Below, piece after piece: positions 11,960 to 23,400 of a DNA stretch of 64,000 nt. The notes under the pieces were generated by a model that was given only the letters and a program-made list of their open reading frames with translations, was not told the DNA's origin and ran no database searches. Source of the stretch: Lumbricus terrestris (Eukaryota; Annelida; Clitellata; Crassiclitellata; Lumbricidae). Every line of letters starts with the position of its first letter. Within the stretch, counting starts at the first letter, position 1. The DNA is taken from NCBI GenBank assembly GCA_949752735.1, contig OX457041.1:26106076-26170075 (forward strand), in the 5' to 3' direction. The position numbers and the translations under genes are program-made.

Positions 11960-12248
11960 ATTGGGTGGGTGGATGGATACACATAGACAGGCATGCATGG
12001 CTTCCCCGCTAAACGTTGTATAGGCTACGTTGAAAAGGTCATAATGAGATTATAAAGCGCGGAACTGAATGTCTGAAACACATGTAGGGGAACTGCAGCT
12101 ACCGACTGATTATTACCTGGATTTGCCGCATATGGATGGATGGATGGATGGCTCATGGAGGAATGGATGGATGGATGGATGGATGGATGGATGGATGGGT
12201 GGGTGGGCATTGGGTGGGTGGATGGATACACATAGACAGGCATGCATG
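11960..12248. repeat. (GGAT)n with an exact 40-bp duplication
   Basis: A 40-bp block (11960-11999) starting ATTGGGTGGGTGG recurs exactly at 12209-12248. Between them a GGAT array runs from 12131 to about 12207. Confidence 0.85.
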
Positions 12249-13235
12249 ACCTTCACACATAATAAAACAGTACGGGGTTGGGCCTGGAGCGGGAAAGGCG
12301 GATGGGAGCGCTGTGAGGCGTGGAAGGGACGAAAATCCAAAATTTCCCGGGTATCGCCGGATACCTAGCTATAGTAGGCATAATTAAGTAGTTTCGGTGA
12401 CATGTCCATGAGTATCAGATGATACTCACACGACCTCCATAGACCCAGTCAATACGGGTTTCATGTGGATCCTATATAATTATGACCTATGTAGGCATGC
12501 TTGGAAACTAGCCTACATGCAACTAATTGTTACAAGACAGATCCAAAAGTCACCCTTCTGGATCACAAGTCCGAAGGGGTTGCGAATGACTGACTAGGCC
12601 AACATCGCCTGATTATACTCCACTTAACTTCCCTCACGTAAAGATCGAACAAACCACACCCAAACCGCGTGTGTAGTTCTCACCGTGGTCATCTCTACCG
12701 TCGGAAACTTATGTAATTGTAATTGTAATCGAAATAATGTAATCATGACCCCCCCCATGATCCCATCTTGACCTAAAGTCAGCTCAGACGTACACTCAAA
12801 ATTCACTCACCTGCATTTTATGGAGAAACGAGGTCATTAACGTCATCACGAAATTGGTCGACCCACCTCAGAGACGCATGCAACTGAAATGGCAGACGAC
12901 AATAATTCGTTACGATCTTGCAAACACGATGTGGTCTAAGGTATGCGTAGCAGCGATAAGGTTATGTATAGTTGTATACCCACGCAAAAGTTACAGCAGA
13001 AGCCTAATTCGCCAATCAGGCCACTTCATAGGTATCGGTATGTCTAAGTATGTCTGTATGTTTAAAATATCAGGCTGTAAAGACTGCAATTATTGGTCTA
13101 CGCCAAGACAGGCTGTGCGACTGTGCGTGTGAGATTTGAGATTTGTGGATTCGTCTAAGGATAATTTAGTCATTCATAAAGGTTGCGTGCGAAATACCAC
13201 AGAGCATTGGACAGACAGAGACCACAGAGCATGGG

Positions 13236-13300
<65 letters not shown>
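13236..13300. repeat. (GACA)n microsatellite
   Basis: About 16 tandem GACA units. Confidence 0.95.
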
Positions 13301-13301
<1 letters not shown>

Positions 13302-13890
13302 GGAACAACGAACTGCATGGTACAAAGGGCGATACTCGTACCAAGTCTCCTCTGTAACGATGAATGGTAGTAGGCCTAATAGGCCTATCTGATTTGCATA
13401 GCTGGGCGCAACGTATAGGCCTACTTGGTCTCTTAAAGCCCTATCGACATTTTCCGAATACCGCAGTTTGTACCAAAGACATTAAGGATCTTTGTTCAAT
13501 ACAAAAATCGCTTTCTATGAAGAGATTTACAAATATAATTAACACACACCAAAGTATACGTACGGTGATAAACACGCACACACGTTCTTGCATGCACACA
13601 CACATAAACGTACATGTATAGATACAGATAAAACCACAAGCACACATGAGGCACATAGCTGAAAGAAGCGTGGGTGGCATGCGCATTTGAATCGGCCGTC
13701 GGCTATTATAGGCCTCGAGGCTCGAGCGGCCTACAATTAGATCCATTATGGCTTTGTGCATGGGACCAGAATGCCGTTCTACCCTAATTACTATAGGCTA
13801 CTTCATGTCAAGTTGCCAACATACCGCGACTCTGACTGCCTCAAATCCGCGACCTACCCATTCATGAAGACCAATCAATGGCCAATAATT

Positions 13891-13943
13891 CCTATAAAGA
13901 AGTCTATTTCAGAGAATTCCTCTGAAATAGACTTCTTTATAGG
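13891..13943. repeat. Perfect 24-bp inverted repeat, 5-nt spacer
   Basis: The arm at 13891-13914 (starting CCTATAAAGAAGTC) is exactly reverse-complemented at 13920-13943, with AATTC between. No element ends or coding sequence are attached to it. Confidence 0.95.
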
Positions 13944-14154
13944 GTCTAACCCCCGCCCGTATTTTTCAATGCCATGCCTGTTCCCAGAAGAAATGTATCG
14001 CATACAATGTTACTGTGTGAACTGCATGGTGCGCTCCCTTATGTGCAGGTGCGTGATTGCGTTGGTTGGTGAGTGCGCCCGACTTGTGAACTTATAATTT
14101 TATATTGTATTGTATCGTATTGTATTGCATTTAAACATTTATAAAGCACCTCAT

Positions 14155-14318
14155 ACATACATGTACATGTACATGTGCATGTACATATACATGTACATGT
14201 ACATGTACGTACATACGTACATACGTACGTACGTACGTACATAGTTACATACATGTACATGTACATACGTACGTACATGCGTACATACATACATACGTAC
14301 ACACGTACATACATACAT
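14155..14318. repeat. (ACAT/ACGT)n microsatellite
   Basis: Imperfect array of TACA/TACG tetranucleotides. It is preceded at 14100-14150 by a TATTGTATTG run and CATTTATAAAGCACCT, which resembles a SINE/LINE tail. Confidence 0.9.
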
Positions 14319-14495
14319 AGCCTACAGTTATTCATTTATTCATCAAGTCAATTAGCTTCCCGCGGTTGATCCATATAATTATAATGATATAATTGCTAAT
14401 CATTCTCGACACAGCTCTTTGCTGCACTTATAATAATATTATAGGTTGATCGACTTCCTGTTCTTCTGTCGATTCGTCTGTCAACGCTAACGTGA

Positions 14496-14534
14496 ACCGG
14501 AAGTGCATGCGTCCAGTTAGACGGCATTTCCGGT
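14496..14534. promoter_or_regulatory. Inverted pair of ETS-like sites in a CpG-rich patch
   Basis: ACCGGAAGTGC (14496-14506) faces GCATTTCCGGT (14524-14534), giving two oppositely oriented ETS-type sites about 20 bp apart. They lie in a CpG-rich stretch (about 14480-14740) that also holds GACGTCAG near 14580. This could be a promoter for the LRR gene (-) or an upstream exon of the zinc-finger gene (+). No transcript evidence is available. Confidence 0.3.
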
Positions 14535-14819
14535 GACCGCTGCGTTCGGCAAACTGTCCTGTAGGACTATTGTTGTGCGACGTCAGCAGACGGAAAATGC
14601 GTTCGTCCGTGTCGAGTTTGCGTCCGATGACAGAGGCGGTTACTTTGTTTCGTGGCCGTCAATAGTCGCCACTTTTAACAGAGTAACCGGTGACTGGTCA
14701 GCACCACTCTTTGACCCCCGTTTTCGTTGGAACGTTCTGACATTTCATCTGATGCCAATCATTCAGGCGTGACTGTCCTTTAGATAATACTCAATCGTCA
14801 TCTCAGTGGCGTCGACATC

Positions 14820-14955
14820 ATTATTAGGTTAATAATTATTAGGTTAATAATTGTTAGGTTAATATTTATTAGGTTAATATTTATTAGGTTGATAATTATT
14901 AGGTTAATAATTATTGGGTTAATAATTATTAGGTTAATAATTATTAGGCTAATTA
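14820..14955. repeat. 15-bp minisatellite
   Basis: About nine units of ATTATTAGGTTAATA with small variations. Confidence 0.9.
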
Positions 14956-15555
14956 TATGTGTAAGCTTAGTACCAGTCAGCCATTTCTCTTTGTTTTCTA
15001 CGTGTGACCTTGCATTTCCAGACAAAGGATGCTAAATTTTTCTTGAATCGTTATATGTAGCTGAAAAAGGAAGGAATGGTTGAGGGGAGGAGATGAGGGA
15101 ATAGGTGGCCACCATTCTGTAGAACAAGTTTGCGTCTAAGGTTCGAACGATCTACATGCACATTGGAAAGTGACGTCATTCAAATGTCACTATGGCAACG
15201 ACCGTTCCTATGTCTTGCAGCCATGACTGTCTGTCCATATTCGTTAGTAACGGTCATCCATACACAGCTGCAGCTCTTGGGATTGTTGTTGCCATGGGCG
15301 ACGTGCATCAGCGGAAACATTCTTCGACCGATTGAAGGACCACTTCGAAGACTAATAAACGAGTCATTAGGCGAATACCTTAACACCTGTCTGTCTCCAC
15401 ACCGGTCTGTAGATCTATAAAAGTCAATCAGTCGCATTTTTACCTGTGTGTGTCTACGTCTTCTCATCCGTCCTTCCGTTCGGTTGTCTGTTGTGCTCCT
15501 GTCTATGTGTCTGCATGAACCAAACCCCATCTCTGTTTCTGGAAATGACCTGACT

Positions 15556-16225
15556 AATATATATATATATATATAATATGTATTGTATATGTGTATATAT
15601 ACATATATATGTATCCTATATATGTGTGTATTATATATACAGTTTGGTTCTGGTGCGCCATCGAATGAACCCGTGTACATCAAACCCCGCGGCGACATGG
15701 AGGTTACAGCTTACAGTTACAGTTGCAGTACGATCTGTCCAGTGTAGCCTATACACGTCCAGTGCTGCAGGGCGCATCTGTTTCACCTACTAAGATAACT
15801 GCATATATATAATACATATATATAATATATATATATATATACATACATGTATATACAGACTAATTATTCTTCGAGTTCGATTAAAGGCCCATGCCTGACT
15901 GATGTGTAAGTCTAGAGCCCTAGGCTGACGTCCTCCATTCGTCGCACTTGACGCCCTCTCCCCTACCGCCAGTTAGACTGTTATAGCCTACCTACAGACT
16001 TTGTATACAGAGATAGACCGAGTGCGGCCTACGACATTATAAGCCCTGCAGTAAATTCCCAACGCAAGCGTAAATATTATAACTGTAGGCTATTGCAGTA
16101 CATGTGCGTGTGTCTGTCGTAAGACAGTTAGGACAGCGCATCTATTATACTGAATATATATATCGACATATATATATATATAGCCTATATAGGTCGATAT
16201 ATACATATATATATATAGTTTATTA
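15556..16225. repeat. Cluster of (AT)n microsatellites
   Basis: AT-rich arrays lie at about 15556-15635, 15803-15855 and 16155-16220. The last forms an imperfect palindrome around TATAGCCTATATAGGTCGATA. The sequence between them is unremarkable and non-coding. Confidence 0.8.
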
Positions 16226-16868
16226 TAATCAGCAATGTATCGAAACTCCATGTATATAGACTAAGGCCTATTATAGGCTATAGGCCTACTGATGTTGCTG
16301 ATATCATCATTCCAGCCCACAACGTCTGAAAGGTTTGCGCCTTCATTTTCTTGACCTTGATTTGTTTGCACCTTGACCTCTTTCTTGTTAGCTGTTCGGA
16401 ATGATTGGCTGCTGTATAGGTCTGCTGCAGGGCTTGTCTACATCAAAGTGATCACACGCCCATAGGCTACATGACAAATTATTATAAGACTGATCGGCTG
16501 TTCTGGTTAAAAAAATCTTCCCATCTCTGCGTGTCACCATGCCTAAAATGAGTGACAGATCACACCTACCCCGTCCCCCTACGTTGCCCTAGGTGACCCT
16601 GACAAGAAGTTCTTTTTTCTGTGATAATTCGTTTCCTCATAAAAGTGGCAATTATTTGTTTCCTCGTAAAAGTGATGATAATTCGTTTCCTCACAAAAAA
16701 TTTAAGACACACCAGGAGCCTATAGGCTATAGGGCCTATAGTATAGGCGACTCTAGACATGCATTGGGCCTCTATTGGTTCTTCAAGAATTATACAAGCC
16801 ATGCAAATACGATTAACTGAGTCGCCATCTAGCGAACATCATTTTGCTGTTACCAATGCCATGATCGT

Positions 16869-16902
16869 GGCCATGATGTAAGAAATTTCTTACATCATGG
16901 CC
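16869..16902. repeat. 34-bp perfect palindrome
   Basis: GGCCATGATGTAAGAAA is followed directly by its exact reverse complement with no spacer. It lies 31 bp left of the repeat element starting at 16934. Confidence 0.95.
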
Positions 16903-16933
16903 GCCAATGAACCGTTTCGACATCTCAACTTCC

Positions 16934-17387
16934 TGTCACGAAATAGAGTATCCCCCGTATTAATTGTATCCCCCCAAATTAGAAAAAGTCGACAAAACCG
17001 CTTCCGCGTGTATTTTGTTTTGCAAATTGATTTTCAACTGCTTTGTTTTGAACAATGACACTAACAGGTATGTTTATTCCTACTAAATAGTTTGTTTTGC
17101 CCTGTTTTTAGAGCACGTAAAACATTTAAAACACTTAAAAACACTCAGAGTCACTAAATAAATTCGAGTTGCCTTTATCTGAGCATTGCCTAGGACACTT
17201 AAAATAATTAGAGTCACTTTAAATTTTGATTACGGCATACATTTTTTTATTATGCGCATTTTTCAAAAAAGGGGATAGAATGGTTTATCCCTCCGAATAG
17301 CATAGACCGGTTAATTCCATCCGGGGAGATAGATTAATTCATCCCCACGGATAGCTTTCAGGGGGATACTCCGTTTCGTGTCACCGG
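16934..17387. mobile_element. Interspersed repeat (MITE-like) with inverted ends, copy 1
   Basis: The left end TGTCACGAAATAGAGTATCC (16934-) is mirrored by the right end (17361-17383), whose reverse complement reads TGACACGAAACGGAGTATCC. The interior, from about 17022, is about 90% alike to 52390-52759, so this is a dispersed family. No target duplication could be fixed and there is no ORF. Confidence 0.65.
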
Positions 17388-17889
17388 CTATCTAACTCTA
17401 TAGGTCAGGTCACGTCTACCAGATGTGGTCTAGTTCTTGGATTTTCAATGTTCTACGTGGTTTTAAAAACGTTGGGATTGTGTTGTTGCATAAAAAATTT
17501 GGCCAGAAAAAATTGGAAAACTCTGATACTTTGCAAGCTTAAGCCGCGTGTGTCGCGTGTTTACTATTCTTGCAGGTTCGACCCGACTCGCTGCGCATGC
17601 GCACACAACACATCGATTCAGTAATTTCAGTCCATCAAATAGTAACATAAGTAGGCCTACGCTGATTCATGCTTGCTAAAGCCTAGAGCGTTCGCATTCA
17701 ACTTTTAAAAGTTGCCGAGACATAAATTGATGTGCAGATGGAAATAAATGCGACGAATACGATAGGCCTAGATCATCTGAGAAATTGTGTTTATCAGACT
17801 ACCGTCTATCTGCGTTTGTTGCACCTTCTAATTTTAGTTGATTTTATCCAACGACCACTTAGTCTAGGCCTATATTAAGTTAGCCATAG

Positions 17890-18195
17890 CCATATTGCCG
17901 TTCCACCTCTTTGGAACAATTAAACTTCCGCTAGCACTAGCCTAGGGCAAACTTCCGACCCATATCATACGAGCTCACCAAAACTGCACCTCTCGCTGTC
18001 TCCCCACAGATCTTTCACTCAACACTGAAAACATTAGCCTACTCTTTCACAAATCCTATCCTGATTCTTCCTCTTCTCACATGATCACATCCCTCGTCAT
18101 TTCAACTCTAAACATCACCCACCTTAGCCGTCCACCTATCTGCCTGTCTGACTCTCCGGACCTGACCCGCTGCCTATTGATTTTGTTTTGATCAA
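17890..18195 (+). mobile_element. Degenerate LINE 3' end
   Basis: Frame-broken remains of a reverse-transcriptase C-terminus can be followed, with a piece reading SDPYHTSSPKLHLSLSPHRS. They end in a tail reading GATCAAGCGCATTTGGACA, common to LINE 3' ends in marine invertebrates as I recall. It is directly followed by the target copy of the next MITE. Confidence 0.5.
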
Positions 18196-18218
18196 GCGCA
18201 TTTGGACAAGCTGGTTCC

Positions 18219-18393
18219 CATGGGCGGAGTTTGGTTTCCTCTTAGAGAGGCTAACACGAGTCTGCGCCTTCTTGGGGAAGATGGGCTAAGCCCGGGAAAG
18301 GATACCGTTTAGGCCTACACGTTAAAAAAACTGAGTCTGGGTCTTCTTGGGGGGGGGGCTTAGCCCTCCAGCCTCTGATAAACTCCGCCCATG
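18219..18393. mobile_element. MITE, hAT-like, 175 bp
   Basis: It begins CATGGGCGGAGTTT and ends with the reverse complement of that word. It is flanked by a perfect 8-bp target duplication CTGGTTCC (18211-18218 and 18394-18401). Non-coding, with a poly-G run inside. Confidence 0.8.
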
Positions 18394-18419
18394 CTGGTTC
18401 CCGCGACTTCGCTTTTGTG

Positions 18420-18780
18420 GGCGCTGTAGAAGTCTCTAGATTACGATTACGAATTTACGATTACGAATTTACGATTACGATTAAGTTACAACATGGTTTT
18501 TTATTTAGCAAGTCCCAGATTTTAGTTTCTTCTTTTGATTTTCAGCGCGTTTAGGGAACCAGCCACCAGCTTGTAAACATCTTTCGAGCCGACATCTAGC
18601 GATTCAAGATGTCGTCGGCCTGCAATTATAATGTGCGACGGCGCGGTTAGACGCAAATCGTCAGAAATCTATCATAAAAATCGCGAAGCCAAGTCGACCA
18701 CTGGGGTAGGTAGATATAGTAGCACGTTTAAGAATGTTTTATTATCGTGTTAGATCGTGTGGTCGTCCATGAAACTTGTG
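18420..18780. other. CpG-rich patch, possible 5' UTR or promoter
   Basis: Tandem TTACGATTACGAA words (18440-18485) precede a CpG-dense stretch (18590-18720) that ends in a donor-like GTAGGT near 18703. It lies upstream of, and on the same strand as, the zinc-finger gene, so it could be its first non-coding exon. No signal proves this. Confidence 0.25.
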
Positions 18781-19441
18781 CAGCGGTCGGTGCGGCCCTA
18801 CTCTAGTCTGTCTGTGGTAGGGCGGGTCATCATTTATGCAGCTCTGCTACTATTCTGATTTTCTGTCTGCTTTTCGGAGGGTCGTAGTGCTCTGTGGCAA
18901 TTGTTTGTCCTAGTTGGCCGTGTTTAATGTTTGATTGGTGTGTTTTGTGACTTTCAGTTAAACGTGTACGGTTAGTGTTGGATTACAGCCATAATTTACT
19001 ATCGTTGCAATACGTGTAGCTCAATTGCCCATTAGCACAAGAGGTCCATATAAAACCAGTGTTCCCAAATGGGTCGAATCTAATGCCCATGGATAGTCTG
19101 GTAGGATTTGAGTACTTACGACTGATTTAATGTTTACAATGATCGATGAAACACAGATGCATCTGTAGTCAGCTGTCATGCCACATAATGATCATTTTCA
19201 AATCCAGGTTATATGTTTATTTTATTTGTTCTTTTTGCTTTTCCATCATTGTTGTTGCTACAGTTTAGGGTGAACATGTAGTTTTACTATGACCATGATT
19301 TAGTTCCTGACTAAGTAAGTGGTCCCATAAGCGAGTCCTGTGTACACCGGTTGTCGGAAACTCTGACATGTCTTTACTAGTCGAAATGTAGCGCTTAGTC
19401 AGTATGTAAATTATTTGGGTGGTATATTAACTTAGACCTTA

Positions 19442-19700
19442 GTCCTTCCCATGCAGGACTGCACATCTGGCAATGCAGCTTCCCCATTCTCCTCTGTCCG
19501 GCGCCACCTCTACAGCGTCCTTCCACGTCATCTCCAGACACTTGATCTTCTCGTATGGTCTCCTTCCAATTCTTTCTTGGTCTTCCTCTCCCACACTTCC
19601 CTCCAGGAATCAACTTTGCTGCCTGGTTTGCTCTCCTATCCTCTCATCTGTAACCCGTGTCCCATCCAATTCTGTCACTTTTTCCTGATGGCATTCTCCG
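19442..19700 (-). mobile_element. LINE reverse-transcriptase C-terminal fragment
   Basis: On the minus strand one frame gives GRGRPRKNWKETIRED and an adjoining frame continues PDRGEWGSCIARCAVLHGKD then a stop. This is the familiar extreme C-terminus of endonuclease/RT proteins of animal non-LTR elements. It is interrupted by at least one frameshift and lacks the RT core. Confidence 0.6.
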
Positions 19701-20450
19701 GTTTCTCTTGCCCCGTTCCTTTTGTAATGTTATTATTTGGTTTCTTGTCTCTCCAAGAGACATACATGATTTGTTGTATATAGCCAAGTTTATATTGCTC
19801 ATCCAACTTCTACTTCTACTATTACATATTTTTTAATCCCTCATCCAACTTCTAATTATACTGCAATAATTTGCCACTCTTCATCGCTTATGAAAGTTCT
19901 AGCTTTACGAAAAAGTATTTTCATCGCTCATCCAACTTCTGCATGTGGTACTGGATGTTTTGATTGTTCGTTCAACGTTTTGTTTTACTGGAACAATTTA
20001 TTTGCCTTGAAATAATTTATGATACTAACTACACGTTTACCCTGTTAGTTTTGCAAGGGACTTTATATTGCGTCGAGAAGGTTCCTTTCCATTCAGAATT
20101 TTATTGTATCTACCGGTATTATTTATTGGATGTATTGTTCCGTGCACAAAAGAAATTTTTTAATATGAAACTGATGAGAACGTTCTTTATATGCTGCAGG
20201 TTAATCGTAAAAGGAGGATTCAGTGTAACGTTCTTCATTTGTCACGCCGTTCTGTACCATATGAATCAAGCTGTTATTGTCGTACCGTCAGTGACACCTG
20301 TTTATGTCGCCAAGGTGTCAGATTTATGAACCTAACATGCTGTTAACAGCATTGTGTCTGTCAGATGTGCGATATATCCCAAAAATGGAAACAGACTGCA
20401 ACAGTTATGTGCACATTATCGAACGTTGACAGGAGTGATGACTTAGCAAC

Positions 20451-23400
20451 ATGTCGGTGCGGTTGGATGTTGAGAACGTACGGACACGAGAGAGAGCTCT
20501 GCCGGTTTCAACTTTGGCAGACAGCGTAACAGATACTGACAATAATTTTGCCAACGTTGTCAGAGCGGGAGGAGAGGAAGCCATTGGCAGACCTGATACG
20601 AGCGAAACCTGTTTTGCGTCGATCGATTCACCTTGCACTGGCTTCCACTTTGTGGATTTTAAGAACGAGGAACTCACCAATCGAATGGAGCAGAAGCATG
20701 ACGTTTTAGACTTTGTAGTTGCGCGAATGGAATTCGAGAAAGAGGCGGAAGTTGCGACCATGAGGACTCGATGTTGTTCAGAGCTTGATGATGCAAAGTT
20801 AGGCGCGTCGAAGCTGGAGAATGGTTCTTTAGACGAGTTTAGAAATAATTCGTATGATGCCGTGACAATTGACGGTGATTCACCCAACGTCAAAAGCAAT
20901 GCATCTGATGTATCGAGATTAAAAACTGATTCACTAAGTACGGTGGAACTGAAAGGTGAACTGTCTGATGTCGCTGATCTGAACAGCGATTTGTGTGATG
21001 TAACTGATTCTAATAGCGAGAAGCTTGGCACGGCAGAGATTAAAGTTGATTCTTTGGTTACTCACAAGTTTAAATTTGATTCAACACATGTTTTAAGTGA
21101 AACAGATGATCAAAGAGAAGTGCAGAAGCGAGATTTAGGCTGTTTTCCTAGCATAACTGATATTGCGGCCGATGGATTGTGCTGTGGAAAAGCTCAGAGC
21201 TTGGACCAGAGCTTGACAGAAAGCTGTGTGGTTGGAAAGCAGAATGGTTTTATGGACGAAAAAGTGAATCAGTTTCTGGCTTCCGATTCAGAGACTGGCA
21301 ATGATGAGTCTGTTGAAGTGGAAAGAAATTGGAAAACTGAGAGTAAGTCTTCCTACAAAGTAGTCTCTTGTGGAGAAGTCAAAGTCGAGCAATTGAGTGA
21401 ACCTGCCACGAATATTCAACAGACGAGTGAATCTACGAGGAATATACTTCAGCAAATGAATGGATCTTCTACGCCTATAACAAAGCAGCTGATTGAAACG
21501 AATGATGGTGAAAGTTTAGGGAAAGTGGATGATGAATTTGCCGGGAACGTTCCTGAACTACTTTGCCACGAAATCAGCCAAGAGGAGACTGATATTTCAC
21601 ATTCTGTTGTGAGTGATTTCAGAGATAAAGATCGGTCGTTGAATGGAAATAAATTGGGAGTAAATAATAAGAGCTCCATTACATGTAGTGATATCGACGT
21701 TGTAGAAACCGTGGAGAAATCTGGTGACGATGAACTGTGCAGTTCCAGTTCTGGACATCATCCACAAACTGTTGCATGCGATGAAGTTCCAGACATTTGC
21801 ATAGCTCAGGACAGCACTAGGTCAGCCTCACAGAAGTTGGATGCTGAAATTGGAATTTCTGATGACGCTGAGAATGATAAAGTTGCTAAAGTCTCAGGTG
21901 CTTCGGATTTCCATACTCAGGATTCAAGTATTGGAATATGCCATGCTGCACTCGGAGAGTACAAGGCAGGTGTTGTGAGACCATCACCGATATTTGGAGA
22001 GGAAAGGACATCGCTGGACTTGCCGGAAAAGGTGCTGGATGTTTTAGACGCTGTTAAAAATATGGATGCGAAAAATTCAATGTCTGAGCCATTGGACCTG
22101 GATTCTAAGATCGAGGGGAGTCTGGAAAGTGCATCAGTTTCAGAGGCTGATATTGGTGCAGCTGTTTCAGATACAGATTCTTGCTTTGATGACAAAGCAT
22201 CAAGAGAAGTTGACTCCTGCCTGATGCGTCCCACAGTGTTGAAAGAGATGCAAAATGTGAAAGACCAGCCAGAAATGCCGAAATCAAAATCAGTTGAGAA
22301 TTTAAACCTTTTGGTTCTTGAAGGTGACTCCGATGTGGATAAAAATTCAAATACCCAAGGATGTTTTGCTGTCGGAGTCCATTGCGTTGGTGAACCAGAT
22401 GACAATGTAAAGATATCTATCTCAGATCGTAATTCTAATTGTCAGTCGTCATTTATGGATAGTTCTGATAGCCTGTCAGCTTGTGAGACTACACCTCATT
22501 CTCAAGGACATTCGGTGTGTGAAAGTGCACCTAATTCTGAAAGCCAGTCAGCGTCTGTGACTGTTCCTGACTCTCAAAGCCAGTCAGTTCCCGGGACTGT
22601 ATCTCACTCTGATTGTTTACCTAGTTCCGAGTTTGAACCTGGACATGAAAAACCTTGTGAGGAGATTGTTTTGGTGCAAGCTACTTCGAAAGACCAGCCA
22701 GTCTCACAGGCAGAAGACAGTTCAAGAGATGATTTGATTGCAAATGACCAGTCAGTCTCAAAGATAGACCCAAATTCAAAGGGTCACTCATGCTCAGAGG
22801 CTGCATACCAGTCAGAACATGAACCCATTTCAAAGGCAGCCTTTGGTATTGAAAGCCACAGTTCTTCAGCATCCAGAGAGGCACCAATTCAAAGCACACC
22901 TTTGGTTTCTGCTGCAAGTTTGCTGCCCCTTTGCGATGAGGCTGAAATTGCTCTTAACCCTACAGCTCCTGGCAAAACTATGGAGCAGGAATCAGAGATT
23001 TACTGCAGCACAGCCAAAGAGATTGAGCCGACATTGGAAGAAAATGTCAATAAACATCATGCCAAACTGAAGTCTGAAAATGTCACGCAGTTGACTTCTG
23101 AAGACAAAATCAATTGCTGCAGGAAGATGATGAGAGATCAGGAGGCTACGGAGGATGATAAAGAATCGTCTTATGATGCACTGACAGAGGAAGGTGGCAA
23201 GCATGATCAAACAACATCTGATGATCAAACAACATCTGATGATCAAACAACATCTGATAATCAAACAACATCTGATGATCAAACAGCATCTGATGATCAT
23301 ACAACATCTGATGATCATACAACATCTGATGATCATCAAACAACATCTGAAAAACAGAGTGAAACTCACATGTCAACTTCTCCTGCATTGGTTGCAGAAG

